From assembly GCF_023015765.1 (NCBI RefSeq), contig NZ_JALKAL010000021.1, forward strand, positions 1 through 38,469: a DNA stretch of 38,469 nucleotides. The letters are read 5' to 3'. The notes below the pieces were generated by a model. It ran no database searches. It was given only the letters and a program-made list of their open reading frames with translations, and was not told the origin of the DNA. A program made the position numbers and the translations under genes. Source of the DNA: Ornithinimicrobium sp. F0845. GTDB taxonomy: Bacteria > Actinomycetota > Actinomycetes > Actinomycetales > Dermatophilaceae. This document shows, one piece after another, positions 28,103-38,354 of the stretch (its first letter is position 1; each line of letters starts with the position of its first letter).

Positions 28103-29446
28103 TCAGCAGCTGTCAGGGTTGTCCCGGCACCACTGCTGGAACTCCTCGGACGCCCTGTTGTGCTCCTCCAGGCTGTTGGTGAACACCGTCTCCCCGGTCG
28201 AGGGGTTGACGGTCACGAAGTAGAGCCAGTCACCCTCCGCCGGGTTCATCGCCGCCTCGATGGCCAACGCGCCCGGGCTGTTGATGGGACCCGGCGGCAG
28301 ACCGGGGTGGAGGTAGGTGTTGTAGGGGCTCTCGTTGGCCCGCTGCTCCTCGGTCGTGCCCGCCCTGCCGCGCTCCTGGTAGATGAAGTGGATCGTGGAG
28401 TCCATCTGGAGGTGGCCGTTGGTCTCGGAGTCACCGGCCAGGCGGTTCTCCATGACCCTGGCGATCTTGGGCAGGTCCTCGGCGAACATCCCCTCGGCCT
28501 GCACGATGCTGGCCTTGATGATGATCTCCTGCATGTCCGCGTCGGCGAGCCCGAGCTCCTCGTAGCGACGCGCCCCGAGGTCGATCATCGCCTGCAGCTG
28601 CTCCTCGGGCGTCGAGGTCGGGCTGAACTCGTAGGTGTCGGGGAAGAGATATCCCTCGAGCTGGCCGTTGGCGGCCTCGGGCAGGTCCAGGGACGCCGGG
28701 TCGACCGCCTCGTACTCCTCGATCTCGTTGCCCGTGGCATCGGCCAGCACGGCGAAGACCTCGTCCCGCCACAGCCCCTCGCGGATCGTCACGCCCGTGC
28801 GCTGGCGCGCGTCAGGGTCCACGAGCCGGTCCAGGGCCGCCGCCGCGCTCATCTGCTCCGACATCAGGTAGGTGCCGGGCTGGATGCTCGTCGAGCGCTG
28901 GTCCGCGGCGGCGGTGTTGGAGAACGCCTCCACGGAGGCCACGACACCCGCGTCGTAGAGGATCTGCCCGATCTGCGCCCCGCCCGCACCCTCCGGGATC
29001 TCGATCGTGACCTCGCCGCTGCCGGTGCCCTCGAAGTCCTCGGGGGCCGAGGAGCCGAACTCCAGGTCCGGGATCATGCCCCGGACGGCGTTGAACCCCA
29101 TCCAGCCACCCACGCCCACCACGATCGCGGCGACCAGGATCGCGCCGATGCGCAGGAACGGGTTGCGCTTCCTGCGCCGCCGCGGCCGGAACATCTGCTC
29201 GTCCTCCGGCCGCGCCTCGGACAGCACGTCGTCGGCCAGGGAGTGGTCGTGCTCCTCGGCGGCGTAGTCGTGCGCTGCGTCGCCGTAGTAGTCGTGCACG
29301 TCGTCGCCAGGCAGTTCGTCGACGTGCGGGTCCTCGCCATGCAGGTCGTGGTGCAGGTCATCAGGGTGCCGGCCGTGGGTGCCGGCCCGCTCCCCGGAGG
29401 GGTGCTGGTGTGCGCCTGCCCAATCGTCCGCCGGGGGTCGGCTCAT
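28103..29446 (-). CDS. mltG: Endolytic murein transglycosylase MltG
   Basis: Inner-membrane lytic transglycosylase that cuts nascent peptidoglycan strands. Residues 1-95 form a cytosolic tail rich in His and Asp. A basic stop-transfer (RPRRRRKRNP) precedes the single membrane helix at about 99-118 (IGAILVAAIVVGVGGWMGF). The extracellular YceG domain shows VTIREGLW, LEGYLFPDTYEF, the catalytic Glu in ASIVQAEG (about residue 318), LQMDSTIHF and the signature SPYNTYLHPGLPPGPINSPG. A total of 447 residues fits actinobacterial MltG. The ATG at 29446 overlaps the ruvX stop (ATGA). Confidence 0.96.
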   Translation of the reverse strand: MSRPPADDWAGAHQHPSGERAGTHGRHPDDLHHDLHGEDPHVDELPGDDVHDYYGDAAHDYAAEEHDHSLADDVLSEARPEDEQMFRPRRRRKRNPFLRIGAILVAAIVVGVGGWMGFNAVRGMIPDLEFGSSAPEDFEGTGSGEVTIEIPEGAGGAQIGQILYDAGVVASVEAFSNTAAADQRSTSIQPGTYLMSEQMSAAAALDRLVDPDARQRTGVTIREGLWRDEVFAVLADATGNEIEEYEAVDPASLDLPEAANGQLEGYLFPDTYEFSPTSTPEEQLQAMIDLGARRYEELGLADADMQEIIIKASIVQAEGMFAEDLPKIARVMENRLAGDSETNGHLQMDSTIHFIYQERGRAGTTEEQRANESPYNTYLHPGLPPGPINSPGALAIEAAMNPAEGDWLYFVTVNPSTGETVFTNSLEEHNRASEEFQQWCRDNPDSC

Positions 29447-29980
29447 GGTTGGGTTCCTTCGCTCGTCGTCGCGGACCGCTTCGTCCGTGGCTTACGGCCC
29501 CCGAGGGCCTCACCGGCGGGGCCACCGGTGTTTCTTTCAGTGTCCAGTGCAGCCTGCAGTATGACGACCGCCGCCGCCTGGTCGACACGCGCACGGTGCT
29601 CGCGGCCGGGGACCCCGCTGGAGTGCAGGGACCGGTGCGCGTCCACGGTGGACAGTCGCTCGTCGACCAGTCGCACCGGGATCCCGCCGAGGCGGCGGTG
29701 CAACGCAGTAGCGTAGCCGCGGATCGCCCGGGCAGCCACACCCTCGGCTCCGGAGAGGCTGCGCGGCAGGCCCACGACGACCTCGATCACCGCCCGCTCG
29801 CGGGCCTGGGCGACGATCTCGTCCATCTCGCTCAGGTGCTCATGATCACGCCGGAGCGTGGCCACGGGCGTGGCCAGGATGCCCGCCGGGTCGCAGGCCG
29901 CAAGACCCACGCGGGCCTCGCCGACGTCGACGCCGAGCCGAGCGCCCGGCCTCAGACGCGGTGCGGTGTCGTCGCGGAGG

Positions 29981-29994
<14 letters not shown>
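29443..29994 (-). CDS. ruvX: YqgF/RuvX-family RNase H-fold nuclease
   Basis: Putative Holliday-junction resolvase / pre-16S rRNA processing nuclease. The RNase H fold is seen in RLGVDVGEARVGLA, VVGLPRSLSG, VRLVDERLSTVDAHRSL and VDQAAAVVILQAALD, giving the acidic active site (Asp, Glu, Asp). An upstream ATG out to 30078 would overlap alaS extensively. The TTG at 29994, overlapping the last codons of alaS by 14 nt, is the shortest start that keeps the whole domain (183 residues), but no strong ribosome binding site supports it. The alaS-ruvX-mltG-aroE order is standard in actinobacteria. Confidence 0.92.
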
Positions 29995-32674
<2,680 letters not shown>

Positions 32675-32704
32675 GGGCTCCTCGTCGATTCAGGGGACGT
32701 TTCA

Positions 32705-32710
32705 CTCTAT
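32705..32710 (-). promoter_or_regulatory. Candidate -10 box for alaS
   Basis: TAGAGT on the minus strand, 30 nt before the alaS start, is a good TANNNT -10. The -35 region is poor: a GGTTGT with 16-bp spacing is the nearest match. The position suits the first gene of the operon. Confidence 0.4.
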
Positions 32711-32727
32711 CTGGCTCACACCACGAC

Positions 32728-32746
32728 AACCGTCATCGACGGCTGC
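32728..32746 (-). terminator. Stem-loop between rarA and alaS
   Basis: On the minus strand CAGCCGTC and GACGGTTG pair over 8 bp (one G-T wobble) around a GAT loop, 18 bp after the rarA stop codon. There is no run of T. It is a possible terminator of rarA transcription just upstream of the alaS promoter. Confidence 0.4.
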
Positions 32747-32763
32747 CGCCCGTTGGTCACGGG

Positions 32764-34146
32764 TCAGGGAGTGGTGCCCCGGATGATGGCCCGCAGCTCA
32801 CGCCACCGGGGACCGAGCCGCTCCTCCCAGCCGCGTCCGGTCGGATGGTAGTAGTCGGCGTCCGCGAGGTCGTCCGGCAGGAACTGCTGTGGTCCGACAC
32901 CGTTGGGCTCGTCGTGGCTGTAGCGGTAGCCGGCACCGTGCCCGAGCCGCTCGGCACCGGCATACCCGCTCCCCCGCAGGTGGGCCGGCACCGCGCCCCC
33001 GCGCCCGGCCCGGACGTCGGCGATGGCGGCGTTGATGCCGGAGTATGCCGCGTTGGACTTGGGCGCGAGCGCGTTGTGGACGACGGCCTGGGCCAGGATG
33101 ATCCGGGCCTCGGGCATCCCGATCTGGGCGACAGCGTGCATCGCGGCCACGGCGGTCTGTAGCGCGGTCGGGTCGCCCATCCCGACATCCTCGCTGGCGG
33201 CGATCACGATCCGCCGGGCGATGAACCTCGGGTCCTCCCCCGCCTCCAGCTGCCGCGCGAGATAGTGCAGCGCCGCGTCCACGTCGCTGCCTCGCATCGA
33301 CTTGATGAACGCGCTGGCGACGTCGTAGTGCTGGTCGCCGGCCCGGTCGTAGCGCACGGCCGCCTGGTCCACCGCCTGCTCGGCGACCTCGAGGGTGATG
33401 GCCACGACCTCGCCCTCCCGCCCCGCGGGCACGCCGTCGAGCGCGACACCGGCCGCGGCCTCCAGCGTGGTGAGGGCGCGCCGGGCGTCACCGCCCGCGA
33501 TCCGGATGATGTGGTCCCGGGCCTCCGGGGCCAGCTCGAAGGCCCCGTCCAGGCCGCGCTCGTCGGTCAGCGCCTGGTCGACGACCTCCCCCACCTGCTC
33601 CTCGTCCAGGGAGGTCAGCCGGATGAGCATCGAGCGGGACAGCAGCGGCGCGATGACGCTGAAGGACGGGTTCTCCGTCGTCGCGGCCACGAGGATGACC
33701 AGGCGGTTCTCCACCCCCGGCAGCAGGGCGTCCTGCTGGGCCTTGCTGAAGCGGTGGATCTCGTCGAGGAAGAGCACGGTCTGCCGGCCGTAGAGGCTGC
33801 GCTCCCGGGTGGCCTGCTCCATGACGGCCCGGACGTCCTTCACCCCTGCCGTGACGGCGGAGAGCTCGACGAAGGTGCGTCCCGCGGCCTGCGCGACCAG
33901 GTGCGCGAGGGTGGTCTTGCCCGTGCCGGGCGGGCCCCAGAGGATCGCGGACAAGGGTCCGGCCGCCCCGGCGTGGCCCTCGATGAGGCGCCGCAGCGGG
34001 CTGCCGGGCCGCAGCACGTCGGACTGCCCGCGCACCTCCCCGATGGTGCGGGGACGCATCCGGACGGCCAGGGGCGGCTGCAGGTCGCCTGCGCCCACGT
34101 CCTCGGCCTGCTGGGCAAACAGGTCATCACCCACGGAACCGGTCAC
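32764..34146 (-). CDS. rarA: Replication-associated recombination protein A (RarA/MgsA AAA+ ATPase)
   Basis: AAA+ ATPase related to clamp loaders that acts at stalled replication forks. The 460 residues include [17 protein letters not shown], Walker [13 protein letters not shown], Walker [17 protein letters not shown], sensor 1 [11 protein letters not shown] and the RarA-specific C-terminal part ([46 protein letters not shown]). The GTG at 34146 has no ribosome binding site but has a TAGCCT box 6 nt upstream, suggesting a leaderless mRNA. It diverges from the acetyltransferase gene, 22 bp between starts. Confidence 0.96.
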   Translation of the reverse strand: MTGSVGDDLFAQQAEDVGAGDLQPPLAVRMRPRTIGEVRGQSDVLRPGSPLRRLIEGHAGAAGPLSAILWGPPGTGKTTLAHLVAQAAGRTFVELSAVTAGVKDVRAVMEQATRERSLYGRQTVLFLDEIHRFSKAQQDALLPGVENRLVILVAATTENPSFSVIAPLLSRSMLIRLTSLDEEQVGEVVDQALTDERGLDGAFELAPEARDHIIRIAGGDARRALTTLEAAAGVALDGVPAGREGEVVAITLEVAEQAVDQAAVRYDRAGDQHYDVASAFIKSMRGSDVDAALHYLARQLEAGEDPRFIARRIVIAASEDVGMGDPTALQTAVAAMHAVAQIGMPEARIILAQAVVHNALAPKSNAAYSGINAAIADVRAGRGGAVPAHLRGSGYAGAERLGHGAGYRYSHDEPNGVGPQQFLPDDLADADYYHPTGRGWEERLGPRWRELRAIIRGTTP

Positions 34147-34152
34147 CCCGGC

Positions 34153-34162
34153 AGGCTAACCT
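34153..34162. promoter_or_regulatory. Symmetrical bidirectional -10 element between rarA and the acetyltransferase gene
   Basis: The dyad GGCAGG-CTAA-CCTGCC (34150-34165) contains TAACCT on the plus strand (34157-34162) and TAGCCT on the minus strand (34153-34158). Each is followed by exactly 6 nt and then a GTG start codon (34169 plus, 34146 minus). Both transcripts would be leaderless. -35 hexamers are not recognisable on either side. Confidence 0.55.
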
Positions 34163-34168
34163 GCCGCC

Positions 34169-34936
34169 GTGGCCCCGCACGCAGCCCTACGCACGATCTC
34201 CTCACACGCCGCCCTCCTTGAGCTCGCCGACGGGGACCCCTTCGTCCGGTGGGGCATCCCCGACCCCCTCTACGGCCGGGTGCTGGCCAACGACGGCGCC
34301 GTGGCGGTCGAGCGGATCGGACGCCGCGGTCGCGGCCTGTGGGTCTTCCCGCACTCCGGGGGTGGCGCCGCACAGATCAGGGCCCTGCTGGAGCAGCTGC
34401 GAGGCCGCGTAGCCGAGCTGGGGACCGCGGGCATCTCCCTGCCCCAGGAGTATGCCGATCAGCTGGCTGAGACCTTCGACCTCGGCTCCGGCGGGGAGTG
34501 GGACTGGATGTGGACGACGCAGGACCCGCCCAGCATCCCCCAAGAGGAGGCTCTCGTGGTCCTCGACGACAGCGCCGACGCAGCGGAGCTGGCCGCGCTG
34601 GCGACGGCGCACAGCCCGACCGGGGAGGGCGATCCCGGGACCGGCCGGACGAGGCTGTGGCTCGGGATCCGCTCGGCGGGCGGTGAGCTGCTCGCGGCCG
34701 GGGCGATGCAGTCCCTGGAGAACGGCGTCCCGCACCTGGCTGGGATCGTGACGCACACGGATCACCGAGGCCTCGGGCTCGGGCGCGCCGTCACAGCCGG
34801 GCTCACCCGAGCCGCGCTCGCCGAGCACGGGGTCTGCACACTGGGGATGTACTCCGCGAACCCGTCCGCTCGCGCCATCTACACCGCGCTGGGCTACCGG
34901 ACGGCCTACGCCTGGCACTCCCGTACCCTCGCGTGA
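34169..34936 (+). CDS. GNAT-family N-acetyltransferase
   Basis: Predicted acetyl-CoA-dependent N-acetyltransferase of 255 residues. The GNAT core is in the C-terminal half: LAGIVTHTDHRGLGLGRAVTAGLT (motif A, acetyl-CoA pyrophosphate loop RGLGLGR) and the motif B region TLGMYSANPSARAIYTALGYR. The N-terminal half (DPFVRWGIPDPLYGRVLANDGAVAV, then GLWVFPHSG) is likely a diverged GNAT-like domain. The GTG at 34169 has no ribosome binding site and probably starts a leaderless message. The substrate cannot be inferred. It is the last ordinary chromosomal gene before the transposon-rich region. Confidence 0.88.
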   Translation: MAPHAALRTISSHAALLELADGDPFVRWGIPDPLYGRVLANDGAVAVERIGRRGRGLWVFPHSGGGAAQIRALLEQLRGRVAELGTAGISLPQEYADQLAETFDLGSGGEWDWMWTTQDPPSIPQEEALVVLDDSADAAELAALATAHSPTGEGDPGTGRTRLWLGIRSAGGELLAAGAMQSLENGVPHLAGIVTHTDHRGLGLGRAVTAGLTRAALAEHGVCTLGMYSANPSARAIYTALGYRTAYAWHSRTLA

Positions 34937-34945
34937 CATCACGCG
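34930..34945. terminator. Perfect palindrome over the acetyltransferase stop codon
   Basis: CGCGTGA (34930-34936) and TCACGCG (34939-34945) are perfect 7-bp arms with a 2-nt centre, covering the TGA stop of the acetyltransferase gene. It also sits at the end of the transposase remnant on the other strand. It could act as a two-way terminator; such a short loop makes a DNA-level site equally possible. Confidence 0.35.
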
Positions 34946-35265
34946 ACACGGCCCATGCCAGCCTGGGGCCCGTCAGTCAGCAGCTGCCCGGCCCCGTAAA
35001 CCCCGGTCCGGGACTCGACTCTCCCGACATGCTCCTCCAGTGCGTCTGTCAGGCCCAGCACCTGCACCGTCTCCCGAACCGCTTCGATACCCGCGGCCGG
35101 CGTCAGCCGCGGATCGGGAGCCCCGATCCGCACCCGTCGACGGCGCGCCCGCCGCGACCTCTTCCCGCCCTGCTGCGACCACGTATTGTTGTCATCGAAC
35201 AGATGCCCTCCAGCTTCGCGACTTGCGAACTTCGACAATACATATCTTCCCGGGCCAGAGGACAT
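34939..35265 (-). pseudogene. Transposase remnant, probably IS1380-like N-terminus
   Basis: A 108-residue open frame whose middle, RVRIGAPDPRLTPAAGIEAVRETVQVLGLTDALEEHVG, resembles the N-terminal region of IS1380-type transposases (a DxRLTxxAGLxAVxxxxxxLGL pattern, then GQLL). The match stops after GQLL and the frame ends within 15 residues at the acetyltransferase stop codon, so about three quarters of a transposase is missing. The N-terminal 40 residues match nothing I recognise. It is best read as a decayed insertion sequence; the family is from memory of the motif, not a search. Confidence 0.45.
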
Positions 35266-35313
35266 CTGTGCTTAGCCACGCGGGACGACCCACCCACTAC
35301 TCGTGGATCCGGG

Positions 35314-35898
35314 TCAGTGGTTGTTCAAGATGTCCGCCGCCTTGACAAGTCCCAGTTCTGGAGCTACCTCAAGAAGGTTTCCGTTTACCTCGTCGCGGTG
35401 GTAGGTGGCTCCGAGCGCGCCGTCGTTGGCCACGGTGAGTACCCAACTGGCAGTGCCACCGACATTACCGCCAGCGTCCGTGGTCATGGAATCACCCAGA
35501 TAGAGGATCCGGGTTCCAACAGGAATGCCTGCGAGGTCGGGGTGGCCTTCTATGGACGTGACCAGACTTGCGACGAACTCGTTGCTGACGAGGGCAGGGC
35601 TTGCGTCTTCGACCTCGATGACCACGGGTATCCAGGTGAGCGGGCCCGCGCCGTCTACTGGCACTTCGACAGGGCGACCGTGTTGTTTTACGACTCCTAG
35701 GACTGTCTGCTGGTTGGGAAAGCTCACCATGTCCTCTAGTGCCCAGGGCGGTCGATACCCTCCCCACCCGTCAGAGTGAGAGTCCTCGACAGGCTGACCC
35801 GGAGTCGGAGCGGCCTCCCCCTGAGAGGAGCACCCTCCCAGTACCAGCGATAGCGCGGCAATTGCAGCCCCAGCACGTTTCCACGGTCGATTGCTCAT
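35314..35898 (-). CDS. Unrecognised secreted lipoprotein
   Basis: A 194-residue protein with a basic start (MSNRPWKRAG), a hydrophobic core and lipobox LVLGGC with the lipid-carrying Cys23, then a low-complexity linker to about residue 45. The remainder is a compact, probably beta-rich domain: VSFPNQQTVLGVVKQHG, LTWIPVVIEVED, GIPVGTRILYLGDSMT, ASWVLTVANDG. There is no family I can name. The ATG at 35898 is 10 nt after the stop of the protease frame and has GAGAGG upstream, so the two form an operon. Base composition is lower in GC than the housekeeping genes, suggesting acquisition. It may modulate or be processed by the protease; that is inference. Confidence 0.8.
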   Translation of the reverse strand: MSNRPWKRAGAAIAALSLVLGGCSSQGEAAPTPGQPVEDSHSDGWGGYRPPWALEDMVSFPNQQTVLGVVKQHGRPVEVPVDGAGPLTWIPVVIEVEDASPALVSNEFVASLVTSIEGHPDLAGIPVGTRILYLGDSMTTDAGGNVGGTASWVLTVANDGALGATYHRDEVNGNLLEVAPELGLVKAADILNNH

Positions 35899-35908
35899 GG
35901 CTCACCTC

Positions 35909-36468
35909 TCAGTACAGCACATTCAAGCCGTCGAGGTCGTCCGAGCGGAGAACTCGCTTGTTAGCAAAATCAGCATTCATCACCGCAATTTGCTCAGCAC
36001 CGCTCATCACCCCACCATCGGCGCAGTAGTATGAACTCCAGGGGTGCGCTAGCCCGTGGGCGTGACCTAGCTCGTGGGCGTGACCTAGCTCGTGCAGAAC
36101 AACTGTCTCAGTGTCCGCGCGAGGCACACTCTGATTGAAGCTCGTGCCCCATGTCCAGGTGGGGTTCAGGTAGACTGTCGCCTTATTCCCGTTGATCGGG
36201 AGCGGGTTGTTCCAGCCGCCTCGCCAGGTGACGCCAGGAACGCTGCCTGGCATACGTCCTCCCCCAGGATTGGCGAGGGTGAGTTTGAAGGGTGCATTTT
36301 CGTATACGGTCAGCGATGCGGTGTAAGTGTTCCCGGTGATGTTGAGGTTCGAGCCTACGGTACCGAAGGCACAGAAAGCCTGCGCGGATGTAGGGAACGT
36401 TGCCGCACCCCGAAAAGCAGCAGCGATAAGACAACAGTCGCAGTAAGGCGATTCTTGAACGACCCCAT
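35909..36468 (-). pseudogene. Secreted metzincin-like zinc protease, frameshifted in the signal peptide
   Basis: Small matrixin-type metalloprotease. From an ATG at 36468 the first frame gives a signal-peptide start, MGSFKNRLTATVVLSLLLFG. The mature domain is in another frame, beginning AATFPTSAQAFCAFGTVGSN with a plausible AQA cleavage site. The switch falls in CTTTTCGGGG (36408-36417) and equals loss of one base. The mature frame runs to 35909 with TWRGGWNN, the zinc motif HELGHAHELGHAHGLAH, a Met-turn GGVMSG and the matrixin-like end DDLDGLNVLY. Repaired length would be about 186 residues. If the shift is real, only a short product from the ATG at 36253, without export signal, could form. 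A TTA Leu codon and low GC mark it as foreign. It could also be an assembly error. Confidence 0.7.
36049..36084 (-). repeat. 18-bp tandem duplication inside the zinc-binding motif
   Basis: Two 18-bp units (36049-36066 and 36067-36084; one base apart) followed by a partial copy encode HELGHA twice on the minus strand, turning the expected HELGHAHGLAH into HELGHAHELGHAHGLAH. The frame is kept. The downstream copy still makes a full HExxHxxGxxH zinc site. Confidence 0.85.
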
Positions 36469-36496
36469 GGTGTTCACTTCCCTCCGGGTGTGAGCG

Positions 36497-36525
36497 ATCC
36501 TGCTACTGCGAGAGCTTCCTGTCAA
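36497..36525 (-). promoter_or_regulatory. Candidate promoter of the protease-lipoprotein operon
   Basis: A perfect -35 TTGACA (36520-36525, minus strand) is followed by a 17-bp spacer and CAGGAT (36497-36502), a half-match to -10. A GGAGG lies at 36481-36485, 12 nt before the ATG. Position and spacing fit a vegetative promoter. Confidence 0.5.
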
Positions 36526-36540
36526 GAGTCCGACGAGACT

Positions 36541-36757
36541 CACCTAAAGTGCTCGCCTAAACGGGTCGCATGCCTCAGATGGGTTTTGGTCGCGAAACGG
36601 GCCGCTTTGGTTCTCGTGGTGGGCTGGCCGGATGGGTTCAGGTCCTTCGCCATCACCGGCCCCTTCCTAGGAGTGCTTGACATCCAAGCCTCTCATCACC
36701 TCACTAGCGCAGCGTGTCGTTAGTTCCTCACCGGTTGGTGGTTCGGGAAGATGGGGC
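36541..36757. other. Non-coding spacer of moderate GC
   Basis: No convincing gene, RNA or repeat is visible here. Short open frames lack ribosome binding sites and family resemblance. The stretch lies between the protease promoter and an IS630-like start, so it may hold the worn end of that element. Confidence 0.4.
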
Positions 36758-36801
36758 ATGGCGAATCGTGCTGCTCCGGCGCTGACACTGCGTGAGGGTG
36801 A
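36758..36801 (+). pseudogene. IS630-like transposase start, cut by the IS256 element
   Basis: ATG at 36758 opens MANRAAPALTLREG, which looks like the N-terminus of IS630-type transposases (MANRPAPALxLREGD). It is interrupted after 14 codons by the IS256-family element. The matching continuation is seen on the far side of the insertion, at 38240. Identified by motif memory only. Confidence 0.45.
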
Positions 36802-38231
36802 GGTCAAGTCCGGTGGAGTGGTGTACGACGGTGATCCCTCGGTAGGGGGCCTCAGGTCGTCAGTGCTGGGACTGTAGCAGGCAGCTCCTCGGGGTTGGTG
36901 CGGGTCGGGTTGAGGGCGTGTCGGCACCGGGCGAGGGCCTCGATCCCGATGTAGCGGCGTTGCTCGGCCCAGGCGTCGTGCTGCTCGGCCAGGACGGCCC
37001 CGACGAGTCGGATGATGGCCTCGCGGTGGGGCAAGATCCCCACGACGTCGGTGCGCCGGCGGATCTCGCGGTTGAGCCGCTCCTGGGGGTTGTTAGACCA
37101 GGTCAGGCGCCACACCTCCTTGCGGAAGACGGTGAAGGCCAGGATGTCAGCCCGGGCGTCCTCCAGGTGGGTGGCGACGGTGGGCAGCTTGCCGGTGAGG
37201 CCTTCGATGACGCGGTCGAACTGGGCGTGCACGCTCGCGGCGTCGGGCTGGTCGTAGATGGAGTGCAGCATGGCCTTGACCCACGGCCAGCTGCTCTTGG
37301 GAGTCTGGCTCATCAGGTTCGCGGAGTAGTGCGTGCGGCACCGCTGCCACGCGGTGCCCGTCAGCGTGGCGCCGATGGCCTCCACCAGCCCGGCGTGGGC
37401 ATCGGAGGTGACCATCGCGACCTGGCCGGCGCTGGTCAGGCCGCGGGCCACCAGGTCGCGGAAGAACGCCAGCCAGGAGGCCGTGGTCTCACCGGTGGCG
37501 ACCTGGACGCCCAGGATCTCCCGGTAGCCCTCGGCGTTCACGCCGGTGGCCACCAGGGCGCAGACCTTGACCACCCGCCCGCCCTCACGGACCTTCAGCA
37601 CCAGGGCGTCGACGGCCACGAACGTGTACGGCCCGGCGTCCAGCGGGCGGGTCCGGAACGACTCGACCTGCTCGTCGAGCTCGGCGGCCATCACCGAGAC
37701 CTGAGACTTCGACAACCCGGTGATGCCCAGCGCGGTGACCAGCTTGTCCATCCGCCTGGTAGACACCCCGAGCAGGTAGCAGGTGGCCACCACAGTGATC
37801 AGCGCGGCCTCGGCGCGGCGGCGGCGTTCCAGCAGCCACTCGGGGAAGTAGCTGCCCTCGGCCAGCTTGGGGATCGCCACGTCCAGGGTGCCGACCCGGG
37901 TGTCCAGGTCGCGGTGCCGGTACCCGTTGCGGCGGTTGGTCCGCTCCGCGGTCCTAGCTCCGTACTCGGCGCCGCACACGGCATCGGCCTCGGCGGACAG
38001 CAACGCGTTGATGAAGGTCTGCAGCATCTTCCGCATCAGGTCGGGACTGGCCTGGGCCAGCTGCTCGTGCAAGAAGGCCTCGGGGTCGATACTGGGTCCA
38101 GCGGTCATCGTGGTGCTCCTCTTCGAGAGTGCTTTGGAAGGTTCACTCGAAGTGATCACCCGGTGGCCGCGCCTACCTCAGCAGGACACGCTCACCGGTG
38201 GTCGTCGTACACCACTCTGGTGGACTCCACT
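36802..38231 (-). mobile_element. IS256-family insertion sequence, apparently complete
   Basis: A 1430-bp element containing one intact transposase gene. Its 29-bp ends (36802-36830 and the complement of 38203-38231) match at 22 positions, including an identical inner 15 bp GAGTGGTGTACGACG and an AGTCC near the tip. Outside lie GAGGGTGA (36794-36801) and GAGGGTGT (38232-38239), a 7-of-8 match consistent with the 8-bp target duplications of this family. The outermost bases are less certain than the inner ones. Confidence 0.8.
36852..38108 (-). CDS. IS256-family transposase (mutator type)
   Basis: DDE recombinase of 418 residues that moves its own element. N-terminal part: LMRKMLQTFINALLSAEADAVCGAEYG and RNGYRHRDLDTRVGTLDVAIPKL. 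Catalytic residues: Asp in FVAVDALVLKVREGG (about 164), Asp in VTSDAHAGLVEAI (about 234) and Glu in NNPQERLNREIRRRTDVVGI (about 342), with the family C/H pair in WQRCRTHYSANLM. The ATG at 38108 has GAGGAG 7 nt upstream; the longer frame to 38159 is less likely. No stop or shift breaks it, so it may be active. Confidence 0.97.
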   Translation of the reverse strand: MTAGPSIDPEAFLHEQLAQASPDLMRKMLQTFINALLSAEADAVCGAEYGARTAERTNRRNGYRHRDLDTRVGTLDVAIPKLAEGSYFPEWLLERRRRAEAALITVVATCYLLGVSTRRMDKLVTALGITGLSKSQVSVMAAELDEQVESFRTRPLDAGPYTFVAVDALVLKVREGGRVVKVCALVATGVNAEGYREILGVQVATGETTASWLAFFRDLVARGLTSAGQVAMVTSDAHAGLVEAIGATLTGTAWQRCRTHYSANLMSQTPKSSWPWVKAMLHSIYDQPDAASVHAQFDRVIEGLTGKLPTVATHLEDARADILAFTVFRKEVWRLTWSNNPQERLNREIRRRTDVVGILPHREAIIRLVGAVLAEQHDAWAEQRRYIGIEALARCRHALNPTRTNPEELPATVPALTT

Positions 38232-38239
38232 GAGGGTGT

Positions 38240-38323
38240 GGTGATCGAGGACAGCTCGAGCGGTTGCACCGCTCGACCGCTGCGCGTGCCGGCGAAGTGC
38301 TGGACATACCTCAACTACAGCGA
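38240..38323 (+). pseudogene. IS630-like transposase fragment, right side of the insertion
   Basis: Read from 38240, the frame gives GDRGQLERLHRSTAARAG, which fits the segment after LREG in IS630 transposases (REGDxxxLERxxRSSxxRAG). It then loses resemblance (EVLDIPQLQR). With 36758-36801 it forms a broken gene into which IS256 jumped; the two pieces are not in the same frame when one target copy is removed, so the gene was probably already damaged. Confidence 0.4.
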
Positions 38324-38354
38324 TGTGCACCTTTTCTGACCGACGGAAAGTGGC

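Noticed and set aside
34933-35700. Long plus-strand open frame of 255 codons after the acetyltransferase gene
   Set aside because: It lies antisense to the lipoprotein, has no ribosome binding site and shows no fold-like or family pattern, whereas the minus strand has a lipobox and an operon context.
36490-36723. Small plus-strand open frame upstream of the protease
   Set aside because: No ribosome binding site, overlaps the protease promoter and has no recognisable composition.
36918-38339. Plus-strand open frame of 473 codons across the IS256 element
   Set aside because: Antisense shadow of the transposase in GC-rich DNA; the minus-strand frame has all catalytic motifs.
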